Positions 16,374 through 25,150 of a DNA stretch of 34,562 bases are shown here, piece by piece (position 1 is the first letter of the stretch; each line of letters starts with the position of its first letter). The stretch covers positions 45,001-79,562 of the forward strand of contig CAUYUJ010003393.1 of assembly GCA_963575745.1 (NCBI GenBank), given 5' to 3'. The notes under the pieces are model-generated. The model was not told the DNA's origin, ran no database searches, and saw nothing but the letters and a program-made list of their open reading frames with translations. The position numbers were made by a program, and so were the translations under genes. The DNA comes from Prorocentrum cordatum. Taxonomy: Eukaryota; Sar; Dinophyceae; Prorocentrales; Prorocentraceae.

Positions 16374-16775
16374 CCTCCTCCTCCTCCTCCTCCTCCTCCT
16401 CCTCCTCTCCTCCCTCCCTCCTCATGCTCCTCTCCTCCTCATCCTCTCCTCCTCCCTCCTCCTCTCTTGCCCTCTCTCATCTCTCTCCTCCTCATGCCCT
16501 CTCTCTCATCCTCCTCTCTCCTCTTCTCCTCCTCCTCCTCATGGCCTCTCCTCCTCCGCATGCTCCTCCTCCTCCTCATCCTCTCTCCTCCTCCTTCCTC
16601 CTCCCCCTCCTCTCCTCCTCCTCCTCCTTTCCCCGCCTCCTTCCTCCTCCTCCTCCCTCCTCCTTCCTCCTTCCTCTTCTCTTTCCTCATTCGTCCTCCT
16701 CCTCCTTCCTCCTCCTCCTCCTCCTCCTCCTCCTCCTCTCCCTCCTTCTCCTTCTCCTCCACCTCCTCCTCCCTC
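16374..16775. repeat. (CCT)n pyrimidine array
   Basis: About 400 bp of CCT/CTC repeats with CATGCCCTCTC-type interruptions. Pyrimidines are on the plus strand, the reverse of most other arrays here. Confidence 0.9.
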
Positions 16776-17030
16776 CGACGGCCCAGCTGCGGATTGTCTG
16801 CATCGAGAGAGGTTTGGCTGGCGGCCCAGCTCGGGTCTCTGGCGACCGTTCGGCCGAGAACCAAAAATAACCTCCCGACAAATTCCCGCCGAAGTTTTTG
16901 CCAGCGAGATGATGGGCCTGCTTTCCACCACCACCACCACAATAAGTTGGAGGGGGAGGGGGTCCTCCTCCTCCACCTCCTCCTCTCCCTCTTCCTTATC
17001 CTCGTCCTCCACCTCCCCCCCCCGATGCTT
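16776..17030. other. Spacer with short CCACCA and CCT tracts
   Basis: GC-rich sequence to 16920, then CCACCACCACCACAA and CCTCCTCCACC runs. No gene recognised. Confidence 0.4.
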
Positions 17031-17167
17031 CCCCGAGCTGGGGACAGGGGTGTCTCGAGGGATACGGGAGGACCATACCACCAGGTGGAGCCTCCCTGGC
17101 TCCTGCTGGTGGTCCCTGCTGGTGGTGGTGGTGGTGGTGGTGTCGCTTTTCCTTGTTCCTAGGGTCG
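17031..17167 (+). repeat. Family I repeat, copy 1
   Basis: It starts CCCCGAGCTGGGGACAGGGG, holds CACCAGGTGG and CTGCTGGTGGTGG, and ends GTCGCTTTTCCTTGTTCCTA. The same order is at 33944-34066. Confidence 0.6.
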
Positions 17168-17247
17168 TGTTTTTTTGTTGTTGTCGATATGGGCGCTAAT
17201 GCGCGTTATGCCTCCTAGCCTCCCCTCCCCCCCTCCCCCCCCCAAAA

Positions 17248-17336
17248 CAAACGTAACGCTCCCCCCCTCGGTGCGGCCTCGGCGCTGCTGCGGTGCGTCA
17301 AGCACCACAGTTTGGGTGGGGGGGCGTTACATCATC
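17248..17336. mobile_element. Family N element, copy 1
   Basis: A short inverted-repeat element. The left end is AACGTAACGCTCCCCCCCTC; the reverse complement of the right end is GATGATGTAACGCCCCCCCA. The second copy is at 31596-31680. Confidence 0.6.
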
Positions 17337-17399
17337 CCCCCCCGTCCCCCCCCCTCCCCCCCGCATAAACATCGTCTTTGCGGCGAGTAAAACGTGCGC

Positions 17400-17561
17400 G
17401 GGGGGCTTGTGCGGCGCTGCCGGCCAAGGCTCGGCCGCGGAGTACTACAGCAGCACCTACGGCGGCTGGGTGCCCGCGCTGGTGAAGGGCTTTGACGACC
17501 GCAGAGGCACCTACGTGCTGGACATGCCGTGCGCCCCACGGGAGCGGTCCCAGCTCCTCGT
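17400..17561 (+). CDS. Exon-like segment with SH3/Tudor-like motif
   Basis: The plus frame in phase with 17401 reads SAAEYYSSTYGGWVPALVKG then FDDRRGTYVLDMPCAP. The pattern (YYS....W.PA.V.G......YDLD) resembles a short beta-barrel motif I associate with many dinoflagellate proteins. That link is from memory and was not searched. The island is about 160 bp, between a family N element ending at 17336 and a family A element starting at 17570. Exact borders are unclear; an AG at about 17429 could be the acceptor. The family A insertion falls a few codons after the motif, and the frame closes (TGA) soon after the element if it is removed. Confidence 0.45.
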
Positions 17562-17569
17562 CGGTACGA

Positions 17570-17726
17570 TTAAGTCGGGTTCGTCCCTCTACAGGAGGAA
17601 TTTTCAAACATAGTTTAGGAAATTGTCTGGGAACGATTTTTTCATTAGTTTGGACACTGTTGATGTTTTGACTATGTTTTAATTTGTCGTCCAAACTCCC
17701 CCTGTAGGGGGACATGACCGACCTAA
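17570..17726 (+). mobile_element. Family A MITE, copy 2
   Basis: 157 bp between exact 8-bp duplications CGGTACGA (17562-17569 and 17727-17734). The left end is TTAAGTCGGGTTCGTCCCTC; the reverse complement of the right end is TTAGGTCGGTCATGTCCCCC. The AT-rich core ends TTTGTCGTCCAAACTCC. Confidence 0.95.
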
Positions 17727-17758
17727 CGGTACGATCGACATGGATATTTGAAGAATGG

Positions 17759-17956
17759 TCGGGGAAACGCAAGACTCGAGTACTGTGGAACTCGTGCTTG
17801 ACGACGCTGTTTGACGAGCGCATCCCGGGTTTGGGCGGTCAAGTTTTCGGGGGCCGTTTGCAACGAGAGGTCACGTCAAGTTTCAGACTGGGCCTCGTCA
17901 TTTTCATGATGGCCCCCTCAGGCCAACCCGAGTCCCTCGAACCCCAGTCTCCCCGA
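17759..17956 (+). mobile_element. Family L element, copy 1
   Basis: 198 bp. The left end is TCGGGGAAACGCAAGACTCG; the reverse complement of the right end begins TCGGGGAGACTGGGG. The 5-bp AATGG flanks both sides (17754-17758, 17957-17961). The inside shares TTTGACGAGCGC and CTCGTCATTTT with 29230 and 30514. Confidence 0.75.
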
Positions 17957-17961
17957 AATGG

Positions 17962-18282
17962 CTACGACGACCGACATCAGCTTTTTTCATTTTGAACAGG
18001 GTTCGGTGTCGGTGTCGCCGCGGATGTTGTCCATTTGCGACAGAAGCGCCCGCAGCCGGTGTTGCATAGCATTTGATGTTGTGTGTCCCGCCCATTTGTT
18101 CCGTACCCGCCCATTTGTGAGTCCAAACTTAAGGGTTTGATTATTTGTTCGCCAATGAATTTTTGGGGATCGGGTTATAGAAATCAAGGTAATTCCATGG
18201 AAATCCACATACATCGAGGAAAGTCCGGATATTCCAAGGGTTGAGGGGCATCAGCAGTTGTTATCAGTCAGCCCACCCTGTG
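17962..18282. other. Unassigned spacer
   Basis: AT-richer sequence with no recognised feature. Confidence 0.4.
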
Positions 18283-18372
18283 CTGGGCCAGCGGCTCGCG
18301 TAAGCCACCGCGTAAGGCCGCTATGCAATCTCGCGTAAGACCCGTTTCTCTTCGTCGCTCATGTGGCAGAAC
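18283..18372. repeat. Family F repeat, copy 1
   Basis: It shares GCGGCTCGCGT, CACCGCGTA, GGCCGC, CGCGTAAGACCC and TTCGTCGC.CATGTG with 22146-22232. It carries three TTACGCG (CGCGTAA) units. On the minus strand both copies give similar peptides, but this one has an internal stop. Confidence 0.6.
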
Positions 18373-18510
18373 AAAATGGAGCACACATGTTCTGGAGTAT
18401 GTATCCGCTTGAAGGACCCAGGGCCCAAGGCGGAGGCCTCCAAGGAGAAGTCTCGGGAGATCACGGCCTCGTGAGGGCTCGTTGGATTGCTCGAACCCGG
18501 CGCGCACATT

Positions 18511-18712
18511 CTCGATCGAGGGCCTCGAGGACCTCGAGGGCCTCGCTTCGACCTCGGTTGAGGGTCCCGTCGAGGACCTCGATCGAGGGCCTCGTCGAGG
18601 ACATCATCGAGGGCCTCGATCGAGGGCGTCGTCGAGGATTTCGATCGAGGACCTCCTCAAGGGGGCCTCGATCGAGGACGTCGATCGTGGACCTCGATCG
18701 AGTGTCTCGAGC
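18511..18712. repeat. TCGATCGAGG palindromic minisatellite
   Basis: About 200 bp of irregular repeats of CCTCGATCGAGG, CCTCGAGG and GTCGAGGAC. Almost every unit is itself a palindrome. Confidence 0.85.
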
Positions 18713-18788
18713 CACCCGGTCGCACGCGCACGGGAGCCGCCCCCTCGGGGCCAGCGACCAGGAGGGCGGGGGGGAAGTGGTCCTGGGG

Positions 18789-18915
18789 GCTTGCATCGCT
18801 CGGACGTGTGCATTCTCGGCGGGGACCATGGAGGAGAATCCTGGATCATCCTGCGATCACAGAAACACGCACGAAACCGAGAAATGCACGGGGCATGGAT
18901 GTCACAGCGATGGCA
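18789..18915 (+). mobile_element. Family M element, copy 2
   Basis: It begins CTTGCATCGCTCGGACGTGT and ends ATGTCACAGCGATGGCAG; the ends are imperfect inverted repeats. The centre has AAACACGCACGAAACCGA, as at 21006. Confidence 0.7.
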
Positions 18916-18917
18916 GG

Positions 18918-19003
18918 GGGGGGGGCAGGAGGAGGAGGAGGAGGAGGAGGAGGAGGAGTCGGAGGAGGAGGAGGAGGAGGAGGAGGAGGAGGAGGAGGAG
19001 GTT
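18918..19003 (+). repeat. (GGA)n array
   Basis: About 85 bp of GGA repeats after a G9 run, directly abutting the family M element. Confidence 0.85.
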
Positions 19004-19042
19004 GATCCCCACGCCAACGGGGGCCTTGGGCGGAGGCTTTCG

Positions 19043-19102
19043 GTCGTTTTCGTCGGTTCTCGGCGCTCCTCCAGCCTCGGGAGGTCATCCAGCGGGTGGG
19101 CT
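19043..19102 (+). repeat. Family Q repeat, copy 1
   Basis: It contains TTCTCGGCGCTCCTCCAGCC then TCGGGAGGTCATCCA; repeated with changes at 19688-19755. Confidence 0.55.
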
Positions 19103-19107
19103 TAGGC

Positions 19108-19266
19108 TTAAGTCGGGCCTGTCCCTCTACAGGGGGATATTCAAAAATAGTCGAACAAATGATCTGGGGACGATTTTTTGTTTATTTTTGACCGTCTTGG
19201 AGTATGTTTGGTGTATTTTTTATTTGTCGTCCAAAATCCCCCTGTAGGGGGACATGCCCGACCTAA
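19108..19266 (+). mobile_element. Family A MITE, copy 3
   Basis: 159 bp between exact 8-bp duplications GCTTAGGC (19100-19107, 19267-19274). The left end is TTAAGTCGGGCCTGTCCCTC; the reverse complement of the right end is TTAGGTCGGGCATGTCCCCC. This copy has the best-preserved termini. Confidence 0.97.
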
Positions 19267-19270
19267 GCTT

Positions 19271-19312
19271 AGGCTCGTTGGACTGCTCGATTCCAGCGCG
19301 GACATTCGTCGG
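19271..19312 (+). repeat. GGCTCGTTGGACTGCTCGA repeat
   Basis: The string GGCTCGTTGGACTGCTCGA then CCAGCGCGGACATTC also occurs, diverged, at about 18476-18512 and, in part, at 20000-20021. Confidence 0.5.
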
Positions 19313-19400
19313 GGGCGACGACAAGGGGGGTCGATGCAATTTGGGGTCAGCCACAGCGCCCGATCTTGCAGGATCCTGCAGAGCCAGAGTCAACCACGTT

Positions 19401-19548
19401 CAGAGGGGGGTGGGGGGAGGAGGGGAGGGCTTCTTAGAAGCACCCCTGCTTCTCGGAAGGCGTGGGCTCATCTATAGATGTAAGGCCGGCGCCTTCTAAG
19501 AAGCAGCCTCCTTCTAAGAAGCCCCTCCCCCCTCCCTCCACCCCTTTG
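19401..19548. mobile_element. Family C element, copy 3
   Basis: The left end is GGGGAGGGCTTCTTAGAAGC; the reverse complement of the right end is GGGGAGGGGCTTCTTAGAAG. Two further TTCTAAGAAG/TTCTCGGAAGG palindromes lie inside, and an ATCTATAGAT palindrome lies near the centre (19470). Confidence 0.7.
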
Positions 19549-19568
19549 TGCGCGCCGCCAACGGAGGT

Positions 19569-19681
19569 GCATTGACCCGGGCTTGCGTGCAGGATCCTGC
19601 ATATTTTATCATGCAGGACCCTGGAGGATCTTAGAGGATACTGCACAGCCCGACTGACCCCGTCTGGCATTGACCCGGGGT
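19569..19681. repeat. Hairpin between 12-bp direct repeats
   Basis: TGCAGGATCCTGCA (about 19588-19601) is a perfect palindrome, and AGGATCCTGCAT pairs with ATGCAGGACCCT eight bases later. CATTGACCCGGG occurs at about 19570 and 19669, flanking the unit. Confidence 0.55.
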
Positions 19682-19687
19682 AGTGCG

Positions 19688-19755
19688 TCCCCGGTCGTCG
19701 TTTTTCGGCGGTCCTCCAGCCTCGAGATGCCATCCATCGGCCGCTGGAGGCCCTA
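19688..19755 (+). repeat. Family Q repeat, copy 2
   Basis: It reads CGTCGTTTTTCGGCGGTCCT then CCAGCCTCGAGATGCCATCC, parallel to 19043-19102. Confidence 0.55.
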
Positions 19756-20305
19756 GTTAAAACCCGAAACCCACCAGGGGGATGCATCGGCCCCGAATCG
19801 CCCATTCACCGCCGATGGGGCCCGACATCCCACTCCGCCCAGCAACGTGCGCATTCGCTCTCGGGGGCCTGTCGTTGATTTATCGGCGATGCGATGCATG
19901 TCTCGTCGATTTCAGGTCGATGTTCCCACCATGAGTCAGCCCCCCGCCCCCCCCAACGTTCCCACTCAGTCTCGTGAGAGCACAGCCCCATGAGCTCGGG
20001 CTCGCTGGACTGCTCGACTCTACGACCAATCTCGAACCCACCCTATCCCTGCGGGTCCAATCTCTGCTTGGGTACCAGACACCCCCCATGGGGTTTACTT
20101 GGCTACAGGCACCCGCAGAATTCCTGGCCAAAGCCAGCGTTTCAGAATTCTGACCTGCATGGGTAGGGTTCGCATGTGGTTGCTTATCGACGCTTCGCTC
20201 GAGGGGAAACCTCGGACGGGGTTGGGGGCTGGGGACTTAACCAGGCCGTCTCACAGGGGATTGCTTCGGGCTCTTCAGCGCAACGCTCTGCGAGAGGAGA
20301 GGAGA
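19756..20305. other. Unassigned 550-bp stretch
   Basis: Mixed sequence with CGATG/CATCG palindromes near 19770-19900, weakly like family H. No gene recognised. Confidence 0.35.
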
Positions 20306-20308
20306 GGA

Positions 20309-20392
20309 TGAACTTGGAACTTGGAGCTTGGGTGTCCGCGCCGCAACTTGGCACTTGGAGCCTGGAACGTCGAGCCTGGAACCTGGAGCGGG
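20309..20392 (+). repeat. CTTGGAACTTGGAG minisatellite
   Basis: About seven degenerate units of (G)AACTTGGAGC / GAGCCTGGAAC. Confidence 0.7.
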
Positions 20393-20544
20393 GGCGTGCA
20401 GGGCGCGAAGCCGCCTGCAGGCCAGGAGAGGAGAAGGAGAAGCGAGGAGAAGGGAGGACGCCGAGCATCCAGCACAGATGCCTGGCATCCTCCCGCTCTG
20501 CCCCTCCCTCTCCTCGACCGGCGCGGCGAGGGCACGGCTCGGCC

Positions 20545-20725
20545 TGCCCCGCCTCTCGGGCCTCGGGCCCCACGGCGCGGTGACCGCTCCGGCCGGGGGC
20601 CGCTCCCGGCGGGCGCGCGGGCCGTACAGCCCATCGCGCTGCTGGACAAGGTCCGGCCCGTGAGGGGCACGTCCGACGACCTGGCCGCGACGGCGCCACA
20701 GGCCGCGGGGAACTGGAGCAGCCGC
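20545..20725 (+). CDS. Possible exon, unknown protein
   Basis: The plus frame in phase with 20321 gives AGARAVQPIALLDKVRPVRG then TSDDLAATAPQAAGNWSSRP, more protein-like than the other frames. A family M element starts immediately after at 20729. No domain recognised, borders undefined, and the minus strand is also open here. Low confidence. Confidence 0.25.
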
Positions 20726-20728
20726 CCG

Positions 20729-20862
20729 CTTGGCGCCGCTCGAACGTGTGCCATTTTTCTCCGGCGAGGACCACCGAGGAGCATCCTCGACGATTTGGCG
20801 AAAAAGCCGCGCACGGGACCGAAGAAAAATGCACAGGGAAAGGACGTCCGAGCGATGGCCAG
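20729..20862 (+). mobile_element. Family M element, copy 3
   Basis: It begins CTTGGCGCCGCTCGAACGTG and ends GGACGTCCGAGCGATGGCCA. The centre GACGATTTGGCGAAAAAG matches the GATCATTTGGCGAGACAA of copy 4. Confidence 0.75.
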
Positions 20863-21005
20863 CCCGGGGCACCACCCCGCGCCGTCGTGGCGAGAAGGCC
20901 ACGGTGGGCGGTCTCGAGGCAGTGTTCGACCTCCAAGGGCCCTCGCCGATCCCCGGGACCGCCGAGCAGAAGCGTTTCGTGGCGGGCACCCGGTCCGGAC
21001 CCTCA

Positions 21006-21139
21006 GGCTTGGCATCGCTCGGACGTGTGCATTTTTTCCTCGGTGGGGACCATCGAGGAGCATGCTTGATCATTTGGCGAGACAACCACGCACGAAACCG
21101 AAAAAGGCACAGGGAATGGACGTCCGAGCGATGGCGAGC
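21006..21139 (+). mobile_element. Family M element, copy 4
   Basis: It begins CTTGGCATCGCTCGGACGTG and ends GGACGTCCGAGCGATGGCGA. The termini are inverted repeats around CATCGCTCGGACGT. About 134 bp and 144 bp downstream of copy 3. Confidence 0.75.
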
Positions 21140-21362
21140 AGGGGTCCACGCTGTGAAAAAAGGCACAGCGCCGGAGAGTTGCTCCTGCCCCTTTTCCTCC
21201 TCTTTTTCCCCGTCCTGTCTCCTCCTCCTGTCTCTTGAGGGCTGTGGGCGTGGAGCTAGTCGCAGGTGAAGCATTGCAGGAGCCACGAGCGCCCGTGCAG
21301 CCCACGCGTCCCTCAGGATGCGTGGGCATCACCTCTTGCTTTTTTTGCCCGCGGAGGTCTGT
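21140..21362. other. Unassigned spacer
   Basis: Pyrimidine-rich (about 21185-21235), then mixed. Nothing recognised. Confidence 0.4.
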
Positions 21363-21537
21363 CAGGAGGGCAAAAAACATACACGCAGGCACAATGCATC
21401 ATCGACCCCCAGGAAGATATGGGAAACTATGGGAAGGGGCGGGGGGAAAGACGAAACTCCAGAACATATGGACACCATGGAGAATCCTGGGATGTGTGTG
21501 TGTGTGTTTCTTGGTGTGTGTCCTTGGGCCCCTGGAG
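21363..21537 (+). mobile_element. Family G element, copy 2
   Basis: It begins CAGGAGGGCAAAAAACATAC, then ATCATCGACCCCCAGG and ATATGGGAAACTATGGGAAG, and ends TGTGTGTCCTTGGGCCCCTG. A short (TG)n run is inside. Confidence 0.7.
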
Positions 21538-22145
21538 CTCTGGAGTCGCAGGATGCAGCAGGGCGAGGGCCCGATGCACGCGCGGGGCTCCCTGCGCCAC
21601 GAGGAGGCGCCTCGAGCTTCGGGGGGGGGGTCCTCGGCCGCACCTGACGCGCAGAGAGCCGCTGGGAGCCAGCTCGAGCATCCAGGGGCGAAGGGCTCGG
21701 GGGTGGACAGAGCCCCCAACAGTGACACGTCGATTAGTGAATTGTCCGTGTTCGGCTCTCGAGAGGGCGCCGTGGCCGTTGTTTTCCGGGCTTGCGCCCG
21801 CCAGGTTTGGGCCTCAGGTCGTTTTCACTAAACCACGTTTTACTAAAGGGGGGTCTGTCCATCCCCGAAGGGCACGATACAGTCGGCCCGGATTAGTAGG
21901 TCGACCCTGTCGAATATCAAGGGTGCCTTTGTGTCCCGTGGCTCGCGACCCGTGCCTCCTGCATTCGCACGGCAGTGTGTGGCCCTCGGAAGGGTCCTTG
22001 GTCCTCTCGCGCGTGTCTTGCCCCTTGAAGTCCGACTGCACATGTGAGCGACCGGAGAGGCGGGGTCGATTCCGCCGACGTTGGCGCGCAAGCCGCCCGC
22101 GTGAGGTCGCGCGTAGGCGCTCTCGTTTCCAGTGTGGGGTGTCGC
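21538..22145. other. Unassigned; part of a long minus-strand open frame
   Basis: A 316-codon minus frame (22764-21814, GTG start) spans this and the family F repeat. It has no recognised domain, runs through an interspersed repeat and the (ATTG)n tract, and is therefore not called a gene. Confidence 0.35.
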
Positions 22146-22232
22146 GCTGGCGGCTCGCGTCGGTCACCGCGTAGGGCCGCCGTGACAATTCGCGTAAGAC
22201 CCCTGGCTTTTCGTCGCCCATGTGCCAGAAAG
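22146..22232. repeat. Family F repeat, copy 2
   Basis: GCGGCTCGCGTCGGTCACCG then CGTAGGGCCGC and CGCGTAAGACCC; about 70 percent like 18283-18372 by eye. The end holds an ATGTGCC...GGCACAT hairpin. Confidence 0.6.
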
Positions 22233-22930
22233 CGGCACATGTATCAATCGGTTCCTCGGGCTCCCTTGTGCTCGGTTCGCTTCCCCGTGGCCCAGCGCCT
22301 GCTACGACGACTTTCTCTCCCCGCTCCGCGACTTTGAAAGTGCCAGAAAGTGGCCCATCCAGGGTAACGTGTTGGGGGTTGTGTGGCACAAGCTCACGGC
22401 TACATCTCAGCTGCTGTTGCGAAGCCACGATTGCACACCAATGTGCATCACCGTTTGGGTGATTTCTTATTTGTGGACTGGCAAAGCCTCCTTGCCCGCT
22501 CTTCCCCGCCTTTCCTCTTTTCCACCCGCACACGGTGTAGCCGAAGAATCGGTTGACGTGCCGCTGCTCCCGCAGAACGAAGAGGAAAGGCCAGCATCCT
22601 CTCTTTTCGCCCACGCGGTCCGGCGTGTGGCTTCTGAGTGATCGATTGATTGATTGATTGATTGATTGATTGCACGACGAGCGCCTTGGGCTCCGCAGAA
22701 GCACCCATCTGCCATCACCGTGACTGGCCACGGCCTCCCTGGCCCGTCGAGGTGGGTGACGCACACGTGCGCCCTCCTGGTTGAGGCCAGGAGGTCGGTA
22801 AAAGATCTAGGGGCCGAGGAGGTCTTTAGCCAGGCATGCACGGTGGCGTGTAAGAGTGCTCGTTTTCTCTTTGGCATTCTTTCGCCGATCGGCGAACGGC
22901 CCTCGCACCCCCTCCCCCCCCCCATGGAGC
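22233..22930. other. Unassigned, with (ATTG)n microsatellite
   Basis: A clean tetranucleotide run (GATT)n occupies about 22641-22672. A 139-aa plus frame ends just before it; no domain recognised. Confidence 0.45.
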
Positions 22931-23013
22931 ATAGTGGAAACCCATGCCAGGAAACACCCTGCTTGCCTCCAGGGTGCCCTGGATTTCTTGCGTTTCGATG
23001 ATTTTGCTATGGA
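22931..23013 (-). repeat. Family O repeat, copy 2 (reversed)
   Basis: The reverse complement reads CCATAGCAAAATC, CGAAACGCAAGAAATCCAGG and GCACCCTGGAGGCAAGCAGG, matching 7752-7835. Confidence 0.65.
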
Positions 23014-23320
23014 ATGCGCACTGCCGCAAATAGTCGCATTAAGTAGAGGTCCGGAGCCATACCCCTCCCCTCCGCCCCCCCTTTCCTCCCGAGAAAAAAC
23101 GTTCACTGATCCGGTGCTTTCTGTGTATGGAGTGGGCATAGCGTTGCGTGGTTGGACCCCCCCAGTGAGCGCGAGGTCTAGTGAGGGTGTGCGTAGCGCG
23201 TTGATTGCGAAGGCCTTACGGCCGGTGCCGCCGACCCTGTTCGCAATGCGCAGCAAGAGGCACGGGCTGTGGGATGGTTTTGGGGAACGGGGAGAAGGAC
23301 GAGAAGGTGGGGGAGGGAGG
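23014..23320. other. Unassigned spacer
   Basis: It contains GCGCGAGGTCTAGTGAGGGT (about 23168), related to the family K units downstream. No gene recognised. Confidence 0.4.
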
Positions 23321-23713
23321 TGTCGTATCTGACCCGGGACTTCCCCGGGACTCCCCTGGGACCCCCCCCGGGACCCCTCCTCCCCCCCCCGTCGGGGAAG
23401 GGAAAGGGAAGGGGCTTCCCTTCGACTCAATTACGACGTTGCTCAAGGTCGGTACGGGGGGGGGCGTCGTATCTGACCCGGGGGAGGGGTCGCTACCCCC
23501 CCCCGCTACCCCCCCCCCCTCCCGGCGGGGGAGGGATCAAAGGGAAGGGGCTTCCCTTCGACTGAATTACGACGTTGCTCAAGGTCGGTACGGGGGGGGG
23601 GGCGTCGTATCTGACCCGGGGGGGGGGTCGCTACCCCCCCCCCTCCCGGCGGGGAAGGGATCAAAGGGAAGGGGCTTCCCTTCGACTGAATTACGACGTT
23701 GCTCAAGGTCGGC
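23321..23713 (+). repeat. Tandem repeat J, three units
   Basis: Units start GTCGTATCTGACCCGGG at about 23322, 23466 and 23604 and each ends GGGGCTTCCCTTCGACT, AATTACGACGTTGCTCAAGG. Unit lengths are about 145, 138 and 110 bp; the C/G-rich middle shortens each time. Confidence 0.9.
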
Positions 23714-23858
23714 TTGGCTCGAGCGGCTCGGGCGCGGCTCGGGCGGCTGGGGCGCAGGACAGAGACGACGAGTACAAAGAATAACGGAGATGACGGCTCG
23801 AACGGAAAAGCCCCTCACACACGCCGACAGGGTCGGCGGATTTATTGGGCATCCTTTT

Positions 23859-24215
23859 AGCGCACGAAAGTGGCGACGGTTGCGCAGTTGGCAGCGCTCA
23901 CTGATGGCGAGATCTCGTCTGGTGTTGCATCGGCCCGTGTTCCTCTTGACCTCCAAGGTGCGCACGACGGTTGCGACAATGATGCAGTTGGCAGCCCCCA
24001 GCTGGCGCGAGGTTTAGCGTGGGTGTGCGTAGCGCGTCGCTCCGATGGGCCACCCGGGAGCGCACGAAAGCGGCGACCACTGTACAGTTGACGTGACAGC
24101 ACCCACTGAAGGTGATTTCTCGTTTGGATCGGAGTAGACCCGCATTCGCCGCACCTCCCGAAAACGCACTGAAGTGGCAGCCGTTGCGCGGTTGACGGCA
24201 CCCAGGGTGCTGCGA
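23859..24215 (+). repeat. Degenerate tandem repeat K, about four units
   Basis: GCGCACGAAAGTGGCGACGG then TTGCGCAGTTGGCAGC recurs with changes near 23860, 23961, 24060 and 24164, a period of about 100 bp. Some units continue GCGAGGTTTAGCGTGGGTGT. Confidence 0.7.
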
Positions 24216-24317
24216 GGCCCCGACGGGGTCTGCAGTCCACTCTTCTGGACCTCCTCATGAGCACGAGCAGGGAGAACGCCTGAGGAAGGACAGAGACAGG
24301 GAGACGGGATGAGGACC

Positions 24318-24354
24318 GAGGAGGAGGAGGAGGAGGAGGAGGAGGAGGAGGAGG
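24318..24354 (+). repeat. (GGA)n array
   Basis: Short GGA run, purines on the plus strand. Confidence 0.85.
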
Positions 24355-24657
24355 ACCCACCACACAGGATGGCTGAGACAGCACTTGACTGTGCTCGACC
24401 CTCTCTTGCCCGTGACCTCGCAGGCGACTGATCGCCCCCCAGTTCCCAAGTGCCCCCCAAAAAACATTGGCCGCTTCGGGCTACCGATCCTGATGATCCC
24501 TGAGGGTTCTGAGCATCCTGAGGATTCCGATTGTCAAAACTGGGCTGCCGCTTCGGGCGACAACAATGTCTCTCGCGGATACCCAGGGCGCTATCTGGGC
24601 GCACCCTTGGCAAAGTTTGGCGCCCCCCCTCCATTCTCCACAGTTCGGCCTCATTGT
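24355..24657. other. Unassigned spacer
   Basis: No feature recognised. Confidence 0.4.
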
Positions 24658-24665
24658 GTCTAGCG

Positions 24666-24827
24666 TTGACTCCGGGGTTGTCCCTCTACAGGGGGAAGAT
24701 TTCCAAAACTAGTCAAAAGATATTATGGGAACGATGTGTTGACTTTTTTCTTGTCGGTATCTGTTTGGATTATTTTCAAGCGTTCGCCCAAAATCCCCCT
24801 GTATGGGGGACACACGCCCGACCCCAA
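24666..24827 (+). mobile_element. Family A MITE, copy 4
   Basis: 162 bp. Left duplication GTCTAGCG (24658-24665), right GCCTAGCG (24828-24835), 7 of 8 alike. The left terminus is altered (TTGACTCCGGGGTTGTCCCT), but CTACAGGGGG and CCCCCTGTATGGGGGACA are kept. Confidence 0.9.
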
Positions 24828-24976
24828 GCCTAGCGCGCCCAGTCGAACATGCCACCAAGTCGAGGATTTTGGGGGGCGCCGTGCCCCCTTCACCGTTCTG
24901 CGGACATGTCCGCGGACGACTCATGTGCGCACCGTGTGCCGCGCTGTCGTCTCCCGAGGCGTCGTCGGGCCCCGAC

Positions 24977-25142
24977 TGAAGTCGGGCACGTCCCTCGACA
25001 GGAGGGCTATTCAAGAATAGCAGAAAGATCGTATGGGGGCTATTTTTTGAACTATTTTGTTTTGCAATTTTGGAGTATTGGTTTTGACTATGTTTAATCT
25101 TTCGTCAGAAAGTCCGCCTGCAGGGGGACATTCCCGACGCAA
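24977..25142 (+). mobile_element. Family A MITE, copy 5
   Basis: 166 bp. The left end is TGAAGTCGGGCACGTCCCTC; the right ends TGCAGGGGGACATTCCCGAC then GCAA. Flanks GCCCCGAC and CCCTCGAC agree at 6 of 8 bases. It lies 149 bp after copy 4. Confidence 0.9.
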
Positions 25143-25150
25143 CCCTCGAC

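Noticed and set aside
17951-17967. Relict dinoflagellate spliced leader on the minus strand (CGTAGCCATTT match)
   Set aside because: Only about 11 contiguous bases match, and the segment is explained by the right end of a family L element plus flank.
17562-19274. Family A elements as introners with splice sites in the target duplication
   Set aside because: Exact removal by GC-AG works for copy 3 (GCTTAG/GC), but copies 2, 7 and 9 offer no GT/GC-AG pair that restores the target, so it is not a family rule.
20917-20975. Further reversed family D copy
   Set aside because: Only GGCGAGGGCCCTTGGAGG-like similarity remains, too short to separate from GC-rich background.
21814-22764. 316-codon minus-strand open frame as a gene
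   Set aside because: It crosses a family F repeat and the (ATTG)n microsatellite, uses a GTG start and shows no domain.
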